In this document: positions 1 through 6,258 of the stretch, piece by piece
How the letters are laid out: each line of letters opens with the position of its first letter
Numbering within the stretch: position 1 is the stretch's first letter
The notes under the pieces: model-generated
What the model was told of the DNA's origin: nothing
The model's database searches: none
What the model saw: the letters and a program-made list of their open reading frames with translations, nothing else
Translations under genes and position numbers: made by a program
NCBI GenBank assembly: GCA_910577655.1
Contig: CAJTOW010000058.1
Location: 1 to 25,082 of the forward strand
DNA length: 25,082 nt
From: an uncultured Lachnospiraceae bacterium
GTDB taxonomy: Bacteria; Bacillota; Clostridia; Lachnospirales; Lachnospiraceae
Direction of reading: 5' to 3'

Positions 1-567
1 ATACGGCTGAACTGGTTCATGTTTCGCACCCATAATTCTGACAGGCACTCTTCTGTAAACCCCACGGTCCTCCCGTTTATCCGCCAATACAAGATAATGA
101 ATCTGCTTGATGATTCTCTCCGATAAAGGAATCTGCTCTTTTACCAAATCCCGCACAAAATCAAATGCCTCTTTATGCCCGACTGCCTCAATATGGTCTT
201 TTAACGGTTTCCTATCAATAGTCAGACCACGCAAAACCATATCCGTCTCACGCAGAGTCAGGGTATTTCCCTCAATCGCATTGGAATTATAGGTATACTC
301 GACGATAAACTCCTCTGTCAGACGTTCCAATTCCCCCTCTGTCAGCGGGCGTCTGCTATCCAGTTCTCTTTTCTTCCTTTCTATAGCTGTAAGTAAACTT
401 TCTGTCGCTTTAAACCGTCCATCTTCTGGTTTTTTCGCATCTGCTGGAATCATCCAACTGCGCCCTTCACGGGTGACACCCAAAATTTTTCCTTCTGCAC
501 ATAGTATGCGCACCCGTCTGTCAGAAATCCCCCACTTCTCTGCAGCCTGCTTTACCGTTATATACAT
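1..567 (-). CDS. Fic family protein with N-terminal helix-turn-helix, 3' part outside window
   Basis: The first 189 residues are visible and the gene runs off the left edge. Residues 1-42 look like a small MerR/excisionase-type DNA-binding fold (ITVKQAAEKWGISDRRVR). Residues about 60-189 match the N-terminal part of Fic proteins. The motif SNAIEGN at residues 95-101 fits the (S/T)xxxE(G/N) inhibitory helix of class II Fic enzymes, whose Glu99 would block productive ATP binding. The catalytic HxFx(D/E)GNGRxxR motif should lie beyond position 1 and is not seen. The family usually transfers AMP from ATP to target proteins; the target here is unknown. The start is fixed by AGAGGTG six to seven bases upstream. 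The HTH domain and the repeated sites in the promoter make autoregulation plausible, which is inference. No antitoxin gene is visible beside it. Confidence 0.85.
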   Translation of the reverse strand, partial: MYITVKQAAEKWGISDRRVRILCAEGKILGVTREGRSWMIPADAKKPEDGRFKATESLLTAIERKKRELDSRRPLTEGELERLTEEFIVEYTYNSNAIEGNTLTLRETDMVLRGLTIDRKPLKDHIEAVGHKEAFDFVRDLVKEQIPLSERIIKQIHYLVLADKREDRGVYRRVPVRIMGAKHEPVQPY

Positions 568-593
568 AAAGATTACACCTCTTTTCCGCAAAT

Positions 594-622
594 AGTATAC
601 TCCATTTTCGGAATAATATCAA
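594..622 (-). promoter_or_regulatory. Sigma-A promoter of the Fic gene
   Basis: On the minus strand TTGATA (617-622) is followed after exactly 17 bases by TATACT (594-599), about 27 bases before the start codon at 567. One of three CGGAATAATA repeats lies in the spacer and touches the -35 box. Confidence 0.7.
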
Positions 623-660
623 TCTATACGGAATAATATATTTTTATTTTCGGAATAATA
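609..660. repeat. Three direct CGGAATAATA repeats at the Fic promoter
   Basis: Identical 10-bp units start at 609, 629 and 651, spaced 20 and 22 bp, about two helical turns. Two of them are preceded by TTTT. The first sits between the -35 and -10 boxes of the Fic promoter and the other two lie just upstream. This arrangement is typical of an operator array, and the binding protein could be the Fic protein's own HTH domain or the lost XRE regulator. Confidence 0.6.
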
Positions 661-810
661 AAAACTCGGAAATGTAGTAATTAATTTCCGAGTCTTGACT
701 TTTACATTTTCAGTTTTAAATTTCTCATTTATAATATCCACTATTTCTATTTCATCTGACAGTTCCAACAGCCAGTCAACCGAAACATGATACGTTTTGG
801 CCAGTTCTGT
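619..810 (-). pseudogene. C-terminal remnant of an XRE-family regulator
   Basis: The minus-strand reading contains TELAKTYHVSVDWLLELSDE, the typical end of a Cro/C1-type HTH domain (usual form: LAxxYxVSVDYLLGxSD). The recognition helices that should precede it are missing. At about position 810 the homology stops and the sequence becomes an antiporter fragment read on the other strand. The open frame continues upstream to 882 only by chance, as the antisense of that fragment. The last 25 codons run through a terminator hairpin and operator-like repeats, so the original stop was probably earlier. No ribosome site or intact N-terminus remains, so I treat it as non-functional. Confidence 0.6.
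655..693 (-). terminator. Intrinsic terminator, leftward
   Basis: ACTCGGAAAT (664-673) and ATTTCCGAGT (684-693) form a perfect 10-bp stem with a 10-base loop. On the minus strand the stem is followed by TTTTTATTATT. It falls inside the end of the XRE remnant and would separate that old transcript from the Fic promoter. Confidence 0.65.
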
Positions 811-814
811 ATCG

Positions 815-985
815 GGCGTCTCTCTCGTTTTTACCGGGATTGCCTGTGCCACTTTGGACTCACAGCCGGATCTTGTCGGCATCCTGCAGGGAATGATTGC
901 CGCTGCGGCTGTAATTAATGAGATTATCGCTGTGATCGCGGCGAAAAAGGGCTTTGTACTGGCGAAGGAAATTGAAAGGGTTTAA
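815..985 (+). pseudogene. C-terminal remnant of a cation:proton antiporter
   Basis: The plus-strand reading begins GVSLVFTGIACATLDSQPDL and continues AAAAVINEIIAVIAAKKGF to a stop at 985. It resembles the last transmembrane helices of Kef/CPA2-like sodium or potassium:proton exchangers, which have a conserved VINEIIAVIxAKKGF ending. Only about 56 residues survive of a family normally near 400, and no start or ribosome site fits. The left boundary coincides with the end of the XRE homology on the opposite strand, marking an old deletion or insertion junction. The following 80 bases, to 1066, hold nothing I can identify. Confidence 0.55.
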
Positions 986-1066
986 TAAACACAGGCAATA
1001 CATCCATGTGCTGACATCCATGCCATTTCGGAAAGTGATTACTACCCTGCTGCCGGAATACCGGAA

Positions 1067-2002
1067 TTACAGATGGGGCAGGTTTTTCCTGTAATGTCTC
1101 AGATCCTGTTCGCTGGCTTCAGAAATAATTTTATCAAGTGTTTCCAGTAATTTCACCTTATCCTCCGGCAGACGTCCCCTTAGCTGGAAGGCATTGGAAG
1201 CTCCCATTGCCGCAAAGTATGTCGATATATGGAGACTCTCCACAAGAGTGCGGAGTTCACGGTATTTTTCAAGCTCACTCTCTTCCTGCCAGTTTCCGTT
1301 CTGGATTTCCCGATACAAATCGGACTCCGGATAAATCGTCAGCATATTGGGGCCAATCAGAAAAGGATGCAGCTGATTGAATATTTCCGCGGAAATTTTT
1401 GCTCCGGTTTCGCCGTGTCCTTTGCCGGAAATGCCGGTCAGATAGAAGAAACCATATTCAATGCCTGCCTGCTCCAGCCGTTTGCACTGGGTCAGAATAT
1501 CCTTGGAAGTATAGCCCTTGTGCATAAAGGCGAGGGCAGCATTATCTCCTGTTTCCACGCCTATGGTCAGTCTGTTGAAACCCGCCTGACGGAGCAGCGC
1601 CAGATCCTCATCTGTCTTATTTACAGAATCTGTAATGCGGGCAAAACAGCCGATAGAAGCCACAGAAGGAAAATACCTGCCAATAAGTGACGCAATTTCC
1701 AGCAGCTTCCCTGTTTTCAGAACAAATGGGTTGGCGCCGGTTAAGAAGACACGCTGAATTGGCTCTGGGGTTTCTTTCCCCTGCAGCCGGGTCAGCATCT
1801 TTGAATAAGGATTTGTACGCAGAACCTGGGCTTCCAGTAAATCGCTTTCCATGTCTTCCATAGGTGACATTCTGAATGTAAATGGCAAATCGCTGTATAG
1901 GGTGCAGAACTTGCACTTGTGGTGGGTGCAGCCTGCTGTTACTTCCAGCAGAAGCGAATCTGCTTCATAGGGCGGACGCCAGATTGTTCCTGTGTAATGC
2001 AT
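1067..2002 (-). CDS. Radical SAM protein
   Basis: This 311-residue protein has the iron-sulfur motif CTHHKCKFC (Cys25, Cys30, Cys33). The CX4CX2C spacing differs from the commonest CX3CX2C but occurs in some Elp3-like and coproporphyrinogen-related branches. A following segment with GVETGDNAALAFMHKGYT resembles the SAM-binding glycine and strand region of radical SAM barrels. It should use a 4Fe-4S cluster and SAM to start radical chemistry; the substrate is unknown. The start is set by GAGGTG six bases before the ATG at 2002; an in-frame ATG at 2053 has no ribosome site. It is transcribed away from an HxlR regulator, and a palindrome overlaps its promoter, so that regulator probably controls it. 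No partner enzyme is adjacent. Confidence 0.85.
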   Translation of the reverse strand: MHYTGTIWRPPYEADSLLLEVTAGCTHHKCKFCTLYSDLPFTFRMSPMEDMESDLLEAQVLRTNPYSKMLTRLQGKETPEPIQRVFLTGANPFVLKTGKLLEIASLIGRYFPSVASIGCFARITDSVNKTDEDLALLRQAGFNRLTIGVETGDNAALAFMHKGYTSKDILTQCKRLEQAGIEYGFFYLTGISGKGHGETGAKISAEIFNQLHPFLIGPNMLTIYPESDLYREIQNGNWQEESELEKYRELRTLVESLHISTYFAAMGASNAFQLRGRLPEDKVKLLETLDKIISEASEQDLRHYRKNLPHL

Positions 2003-2080
2003 GATAATCACCTCAAATCGAATTATAATAAGTATGTATAGGCAGCAGGACAAACCTGCATATGCGTGTCTCGTAGGACG

Positions 2081-2110
2081 ATTATAGCAGACTGCAATAA
2101 AAAGAAAAGT
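2081..2110 (-). promoter_or_regulatory. Extended -10 promoter of the radical SAM gene
   Basis: On the minus strand TGCTATAAT gives a consensus TATAAT (2081-2086) with an extended TG element. The -35 region near 2104-2110 is poor (CTTTTC-like) and is covered by the 2105-2121 palindrome. A promoter with a weak -35 covered by an operator is a common arrangement for repression. Confidence 0.6.
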
Positions 2111-2121
2111 ACTGTACTTTT
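2105..2121. promoter_or_regulatory. 17-bp palindrome, likely HxlR operator
   Basis: AAAAGTACTGTACTTTT is a perfect 8-1-8 palindrome. A further AAGTAC half-site follows at 2126-2131. It lies between the divergent radical SAM and HxlR genes and overlaps the -35 region of the former. HxlR dimers bind such AGTAC-containing palindromes in other Firmicutes; assignment to this HxlR protein is inference. Confidence 0.55.
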
Positions 2122-2285
2122 TTGAAGTACCTTTCTTTTTGGCGGAAAATAGGGTATGCTGTTAAAGCGTGTCTTGGAATTGCCTTCCGTCAGATGTGCG
2201 TCACAGTTTAGGGGATACCGCAGGCGCCTCAGGGGAGACGGTGGAAATGAATTTTCAGACATGTTCCAGGAAAGGAGAGGAAGAA

Positions 2286-2615
2286 ATGAGAAAATCAGAA
2301 GAAGCAGTAAACCGCTGCAGGACAATTTCTATGGTGCAGAAGCTGCTGGGAGGAAAATATAAGATTGAGCTTCTCTGGTATATTGGAAAGTGTGATATCC
2401 GGCGTTTCGGACAGCTTCGCCGTCAGATGGGGGAAATCACAGAAAGCTCTCTTACAAAGCAGCTCAGGGAGCTGGAAGCAGACGGCTTTCTTATCCGGCA
2501 CGACTTTTGCGAGGTTCCGCCCCGGGTGGAATATACTTTGACAGATCTGGGCACGAGCTTTTTATCTGTTCTTGAATATATGAAAGCCTGGGGTGACAAG
2601 AATCTGTCATTATAG
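2286..2615 (+). CDS. HxlR-family transcriptional regulator
   Basis: This 109-residue winged-helix protein covers the whole usual HxlR length. Visible family marks are LLGGKYKIELLWYIG (residues 20-34), FGQLRRQMGEITESSLTKQL (41-60), LRELEADGFLIRH (60-72) and the wing VPPRVEYTLTDLG (77-89). Cys11, just before the first helix, sits where redox-sensing members such as YodB and HypR carry their reactive cysteine; the usual following proline is absent. The start at 2286 is preceded by AAAGGAGAGG. It is divergent from the radical SAM gene, with a 283-base gap holding a palindrome, and it most likely controls that gene and perhaps itself. A rho-independent terminator follows at 2704. Confidence 0.88.
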   Translation: MRKSEEAVNRCRTISMVQKLLGGKYKIELLWYIGKCDIRRFGQLRRQMGEITESSLTKQLRELEADGFLIRHDFCEVPPRVEYTLTDLGTSFLSVLEYMKAWGDKNLSL

Positions 2616-2703
2616 GTTCCCCCTGTCTGATTGATAAAAGTGGAGACACAAAATATGCCAATGAAAAGGAGCACTTCATAAATTATCAAAAATGCATTTG
2701 TCG

Positions 2704-2734
2704 GGAATTGGTCTTTAGACCAGTTCCTTTTTTT
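2704..2734 (+). terminator. Intrinsic terminator after the HxlR gene
   Basis: GGAATTGGTC and GACCAGTTCC pair over 10 bp, with one G-U, around a 4-base TTTA loop. Seven T residues follow. Confidence 0.8.
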
Positions 2735-2736
2735 AA

Positions 2737-2913
2737 ATGAACAATATTGAACTTTTGTTTAATTTAAGATTGGAGAGATTTTATTATGATGTCATTATTG
2801 TTAAGATTTATATGTATTGCCGCAATAAACGGTTTGCGAAACTTACGGATTCTGAAACTTTAAAGGCAGTTGCCGCAGATTGCATCAGTGATTCAGCTGC
2901 GGCCGGCGGCTGA
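2737..2913 (+). pseudogene. Probable remnant of a CDF cation-efflux protein
   Basis: A 58-codon open frame starts right after the terminator T-run and has no ribosome site. Its middle and end (residues about 27-54) read YMYCRNKRFAKLTDSETLKA, then VAADCISDS. This resembles the CDF family segment in which a helix ends in a basic stretch and is followed by INSxxLKAxAxDSxxD, holding the metal-site Asp. The full family is about 300-400 residues, so only one helix and part of the metal site would remain. The similarity is short and judged by eye, so a chance match is possible. The remnant ends in the structured repeat that begins near 2938. Confidence 0.4.
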
Positions 2914-2937
2914 TCCGATTTACCGCCCGTCTGAACT

Positions 2938-3045
2938 GTTGCGGCATCTGCCCATGAAAATCGCTGCGCGATGGGGCAGATGCCCTCCGGCCACTACGTT
3001 TTCATACGGTCAGCGCAGCAAGTGCGCAGACCTATCTGAACTGTT
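2938..3045. repeat. Dispersed structured repeat, copy A
   Basis: This copy contains a hairpin, GGCATCTGCCCAT (2943-2955) with ATGGGGCAGATGCC (2971-2984), then a block of about 50 bp starting TACGTTTTCATACGGTCAGC (2995-3014). That block recurs near 16716-16765. Within it GGTC, GCGCA, TGCGC and GACC form a second imperfect hairpin. The copy upstream of the recombinase shares order and loop core (AATCGC) but has different, still pairing, stem bases. It could be a small palindromic mobile repeat or a structured RNA; no coding potential is seen. Confidence 0.6.
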
Positions 3046-3075
3046 AGATTGGATTAAAGAAAAATTTCAAAAGTA

Positions 3076-3105
3076 CTTCCCTTTTTCGGAAAAAACGTTT
3101 ATAAT
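3076..3105 (+). promoter_or_regulatory. Possible promoter of rho
   Basis: A consensus TATAAT lies at 3100-3105, about 145 bases before the rho start. No good -35 box is found at 16-18 bases (CTTCCC or TTCCCT). An AAAAGTAC element just upstream (3069-3076) repeats the half-site of the HxlR palindrome. The roughly 140-base leader would allow translational or Rho-dependent autoregulation, which is known for rho genes elsewhere. Confidence 0.4.
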
Positions 3106-3249
3106 ACATACAAGCATTTAATGTGGTCAAATAGTTCTGAATTCTGAATTATACCCCTTTTAAAGTACAACTGGAGAAGCTGAGCCTGGAAAAGTTGTAA
3201 ATGTTGCAAATATTGTATTAGTTTATTTATAGAAATGGAGAAAAAGTGC

Positions 3250-4782
3250 ATGAGAGAAAAATTACAAACGTTACCATTAACAGAGCTGAGAGCGATGGCG
3301 AAGAGCCAGGGAATCAAAGGAAGCGCAGGCCTGCGCAAGGCGGAGCTGATTGACGCGCTCTGCAAGGCGGCGGAACAGGAGGAGATTATGAGAACCGCAG
3401 TCGCGCCGCCAGCGGCACGGCAGACGGTAGTCCGGGAGGACAGCCAGGAACATGCCGGCGATGGGGACAAGGGGGATACCAGAAGCGCCGGACGCAGCGA
3501 TGCAAGAACCACCGACCGCAATGATGCAAGAACCACCGACCGCAATGACAGCAGAACCACCGACACCCGGACCCAGGATGCCCGGGGGGCACGTACTACG
3601 CGGGACGCCCGCCCGACGGATTCCCTGACCGCCCAGGAGATCGCAGAGCTGGACAGCGGTATCGCAGCCAACGGAATTCTGGAAGTAATGCCCGACGGAT
3701 TCGGCTTCATCCGCTGTGAGAATTTCCTTCCGGGGGAAAATGATGTCTATGTGGCACCGTCCCAGATCCGCCGGTTCAATCTGAAAACCGGTGATATCAT
3801 CAGCGGCAACCGGAGAGTGAAGACGGCGGCAGAGAAGTTCGCGGCCCTTCTTTATATCAAAAATGTAAACGGGTATCCCATCAGTGTCATCGAGCGCCGT
3901 CCCAATTTTGAGGATCTGACGCCGATTTTCCCCAACCAGCGCCTCCATATGGAGACTCCGGGCAAGAGCAGTCTGGCCATGCGTGTTCTTGATCTGCTCT
4001 CACCTATTGGTAAGGGACAGCGCGGCATGATTGTATCTCCGCCCAAGGCTGGTAAGACCACGCTGTTAAAGCAGGTGGCCCAGGCAGTGACCACCAACCA
4101 CCCGGATATGCATCTGATCATCCTGCTTATTGACGAGCGTCCGGAAGAAGTGACAGACATCAAGGAATCTGTGGTCAGCGACAATGTAGAGGTTATCTAT
4201 TCCACCTTTGACGAACTGCCGGAGCGGCACAAACGTGTATCCGAGATGGTCATTGAGCGGGCCAAGCGGCTGGTAGAGCATGGCCGGGATGTGATCATTC
4301 TGCTGGACAGCATGACCCGTCTGGCCCGCGCTTACAACCTGGTGGTGCCGCCCAGCGGACGTACATTATCCGGCGGTCTGGATCCGGCAGCCCTGCACAT
4401 GCCCAAGCGGTTCTTCGGCGCGGCCCGGAATATGCGTGAGGGCGGCAGCCTTACGATCCTGGCCACAGCCCTGGTGGAGACCGGAAGCCGTATGGACGAC
4501 GTGATCTACGAGGAATTTAAGGGAACCGGCAACATGGAGCTGGTACTTGACCGGAAGCTGTCCGAGAAGCGGATCTTCCCGGCCATCGACATTATCAAGT
4601 CCGGAACCCGCCGGGATGACCTGCTTCTGACAAAGGAAGAGTCCGACGTGGTGGATGTAGTGCACAAGTCCACCAATACTGTCAAGCCCGAGGAATCTGT
4701 GGAGCGGATTCTGGATCTCTTCACCAGAACAAGAAACAACCGGGAATTCGTGGAGCAGGCAAAGAAAATCCGTTTCTTTTAA
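3250..4782 (+). CDS. rho: Transcription termination factor Rho
   Basis: This is a 510-residue ATP-dependent RNA helicase that ends transcription at unstructured C-rich RNA. Residues 1-45 are the Rho N-terminal helical domain (LPLTELRAMAKSQGIKG). Residues about 50-125 are an Arg/Asp/Thr-rich hydrophilic insertion containing a tandem repeat. The RNA-binding cold-shock domain follows with DGFGFIR (149-155). The hexamer ATPase carries Walker A SPPKAGKTT (263-271) and Walker B DVIILLDSM (347-355), then SGGLDPAALHMPKRFFGAAR. Length exceeds the roughly 420 residues of E. coli Rho because of the insertion, which is common in Clostridia and Actinobacteria. I chose ATG 3250 because GGAG lies nine bases upstream; the in-frame ATG at 3235 has no ribosome site. 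Confidence 0.97.
   Translation: MREKLQTLPLTELRAMAKSQGIKGSAGLRKAELIDALCKAAEQEEIMRTAVAPPAARQTVVREDSQEHAGDGDKGDTRSAGRSDARTTDRNDARTTDRNDSRTTDTRTQDARGARTTRDARPTDSLTAQEIAELDSGIAANGILEVMPDGFGFIRCENFLPGENDVYVAPSQIRRFNLKTGDIISGNRRVKTAAEKFAALLYIKNVNGYPISVIERRPNFEDLTPIFPNQRLHMETPGKSSLAMRVLDLLSPIGKGQRGMIVSPPKAGKTTLLKQVAQAVTTNHPDMHLIILLIDERPEEVTDIKESVVSDNVEVIYSTFDELPERHKRVSEMVIERAKRLVEHGRDVIILLDSMTRLARAYNLVVPPSGRTLSGGLDPAALHMPKRFFGAARNMREGGSLTILATALVETGSRMDDVIYEEFKGTGNMELVLDRKLSEKRIFPAIDIIKSGTRRDDLLLTKEESDVVDVVHKSTNTVKPEESVERILDLFTRTRNNREFVEQAKKIRFF
3499..3567 (+). repeat. 24-bp tandem repeat in the rho insertion
   Basis: Two identical 24-bp units (3499-3522, 3523-3546) and a diverged third encode DARTTDRN, DARTTDRN and DSRTTDT. 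Because 24 is divisible by 3, unit gain or loss would change only the length of the Arg/Asp/Thr linker and keep the frame. Confidence 0.85.
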
Positions 4783-4819
4783 AAATGTACTTGTCTGAGG
4801 AATGAATTCTACTAAAAAG

Positions 4820-4873
4820 CAGGCCCCAGAATACAGAATGCGCTGCCCCCAGACAACTGTATTTTGGGGCCTG
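4820..4873. other. Strong hairpin downstream of rho
   Basis: CAGGCCCCAGAATACAG (4820-4836) pairs with CTGTATTTTGGGGCCTG (4857-4873) over 17 bp with one wobble. The T-rich tail needed for termination is on the minus strand (CTTTTTAG), not after the stem on the rho strand. It may stabilise the rho mRNA end or stop leftward transcription, although no leftward gene is visible. Confidence 0.55.
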
Positions 4874-4931
4874 ACGCAGATATCGGGCACTGAATTCACC
4901 GCTATTTCCATAATGCAGTACTGGGTTTATA

Positions 4932-4961
4932 GTGACAAGATGTGTCTGCCCATGCTATACT
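4932..4961 (+). promoter_or_regulatory. Promoter before the AKR fossil and RpiR gene
   Basis: ATGCTATACT is an extended -10 box (TATACT at 4956-4961). GTGACA at 4932-4937 sits 18 bases upstream as a fair -35 box. It would transcribe the reductase remnant and probably the RpiR-type regulator, since no terminator is seen between them. Confidence 0.5.
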
Positions 4962-4986
4962 TTGGAAAAGAGGGAGGAATAAAACT

Positions 4987-5216
4987 ATGGGAGCACTGTC
5001 TGACATGGTGCGCCAGGGGAAGGCCCTTTATGTGGGTATTTCCAACTATCAGGCAGAAGAGGCGGAACAGGCTGTCAGGATCCTGCGGGAGAACGGGACT
5101 CCATGCCTGCTTCATCAGCCCTGCAACAATATGTTCGAGCGCTGGAGAAAACCCGGTTCAGCAAAGAAGAACTGAAACGGATTGAGGAGATACTGTCCGG
5201 TCCGGCTCAGGCGTGA
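4987..5216 (+). pseudogene. Aldo/keto reductase remnant with internal deletion
   Basis: The frame from 4987 reads MGALSDMVRQGKALYVGISN, then QPCNNMFERW. This is the strand 5-6 core of YghZ-type NADPH aldo/keto reductases, usually ETMGALxDxVRQGKALYVGISNY followed by QPxYNMFERW. It then breaks off. In another frame, ALEKTRFSKEELKRIEEIL continues to a TGA at 5214-5216 and matches the C-terminal end of the same family. So the first half and about 100 residues before the C-terminus are gone, with a frameshift at the joint. A good ribosome site (GGGAGG) and a promoter precede it, so a 62-residue peptide ending at 5175 may still be made. No catalytic Tyr/Lys/His set remains. Confidence 0.75.
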
Positions 5217-5267
5217 GAGGAGTAACCGGTAAGCAGCCGGGGAAGAGACAGAACAAGGGGGGATAGC

Positions 5268-6002
5268 ATGTTTCCATACGAGGTGGTCAGTTCCTATAAT
5301 GATCTGGAAATGCAGGTATACACCTATGTACTAAGCCATAAGAACGAGATCCGCAATATGACGATCCGGTCCCTGGCGGAGGCGGCCCACGTCTCTACCG
5401 CCACGGTCAGCCGGTTCTGCAAAAAGACCGGCTGCGAAGGCTACTCGGAATTCAAGGCACAGTTCAAACAGTACCTGAACCAGGGGAACGGGCAGCAACC
5501 GGAGATCGACCTGAAAGAGATTCAACGTTTCTTCGAGGAATTCCATACAGAGGCTTATCAGAAAAAGATCAGCCAGGTGGTGGAGGAGATCCGCAAAGCA
5601 AAACATCTGGTATTTATGGGGATCGGAACCTCCGGTACTCTGGGGAAATACGGGGCCAGATATTTTTCCAACCTGGGAAAATACAGCCAGTTTATCGAGG
5701 ATCCCTTTTATCCCATCAATATGGATCTGGAGAATACCCTTGTGATCATACTGTCCGTATCCGGGGAGACCGAGCAGGTCAACACCATGGCCGGACATAT
5801 GAAGGAGCACTGCTGCCGGCTGGTCAGTATCACCAACCGGGCGTCCACCACCCTGGGGAGCCTTTCCGATTACAATCTGACTTACTATGTGGCAGAACGG
5901 AGGGTCGGGCAATACGGAAATATCACCACCCAGGTGCCGGTGATGTACCTTCTGGAGACTTTGGGGCGCAGGGTCGCCAATTATCCCGCTGGCGGGGCCT
6001 GA
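5268..6002 (+). CDS. MurR/RpiR-family regulator with SIS domain
   Basis: This 244-residue protein has an N-terminal HTH_6 domain (residues 1-77; MTIRSLAEAAHVSTATVSRF) and a C-terminal SIS sugar-phosphate-binding domain (about 100-230; VFMGIGTSGTLGKYGARYF and IILSVSGETEQV). The family senses phosphosugars such as N-acetylmuramate-6-P, ribose-5-P or glucosamine-6-P and usually represses a nearby sugar operon. The effector cannot be told from sequence. It starts 51 bases after the reductase fossil, with GGGGGG as ribosome site. It sits between that fossil and the PRD-controlled PTS locus, so it could be a second regulator of the beta-glucoside genes or an orphan whose own target operon was lost. 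A strong terminator follows at 6116. Confidence 0.9.
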   Translation: MFPYEVVSSYNDLEMQVYTYVLSHKNEIRNMTIRSLAEAAHVSTATVSRFCKKTGCEGYSEFKAQFKQYLNQGNGQQPEIDLKEIQRFFEEFHTEAYQKKISQVVEEIRKAKHLVFMGIGTSGTLGKYGARYFSNLGKYSQFIEDPFYPINMDLENTLVIILSVSGETEQVNTMAGHMKEHCCRLVSITNRASTTLGSLSDYNLTYYVAERRVGQYGNITTQVPVMYLLETLGRRVANYPAGGA

Positions 6003-6115
6003 CCGCCGCAGGCCTGTCCGGAAATTCCTTTCTGGGACCTTTCTGGACAGCGCCTTCCCGGTCGGCGGAAAGCAGGTTCCAGACACTGCCCCTCCTGTTC
6101 TGTTAAAACCTTCTG

Positions 6116-6157
6116 ACATGTTACAAATCGTTTCGGATTTGTAACATGTTTCTTTTT
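6116..6157 (+). terminator. Intrinsic terminator after the RpiR-type gene
   Basis: ACATGTTACAAATC (6116-6129) and GATTTGTAACATGT (6136-6149) form a perfect 14-bp stem with a 6-base loop, followed by TTCTTTTT. Confidence 0.9.
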
Positions 6158-6188
6158 GGCGAAACATTACCTAAAACCTGGAGGGAAC

Positions 6189-6217
6189 TTGTTTTTTCTT
6201 CCAGGGCAGTTTATAGT
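6189..6217 (+). promoter_or_regulatory. Promoter of the PRD regulator
   Basis: TTGTTT (6189-6194), a 17-base spacer and TATAGT (6212-6217) lie about 40 bases before the start codon. Confidence 0.6.
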
Positions 6218-6258
6218 AAATATATAAGAGGAACATAGGAAGACAAGGGGTGAGGTGT

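Noticed and set aside
107..292. 61-codon plus-strand frame at the left end
   Set aside because: It is antisense to the Fic coding region, which has a ribosome site, a promoter and a clear family motif.
3499..3567. Short direct repeats considered as a CRISPR array
   Set aside because: The units are contiguous without spacers, in frame and inside rho, so they are a coding tandem repeat.
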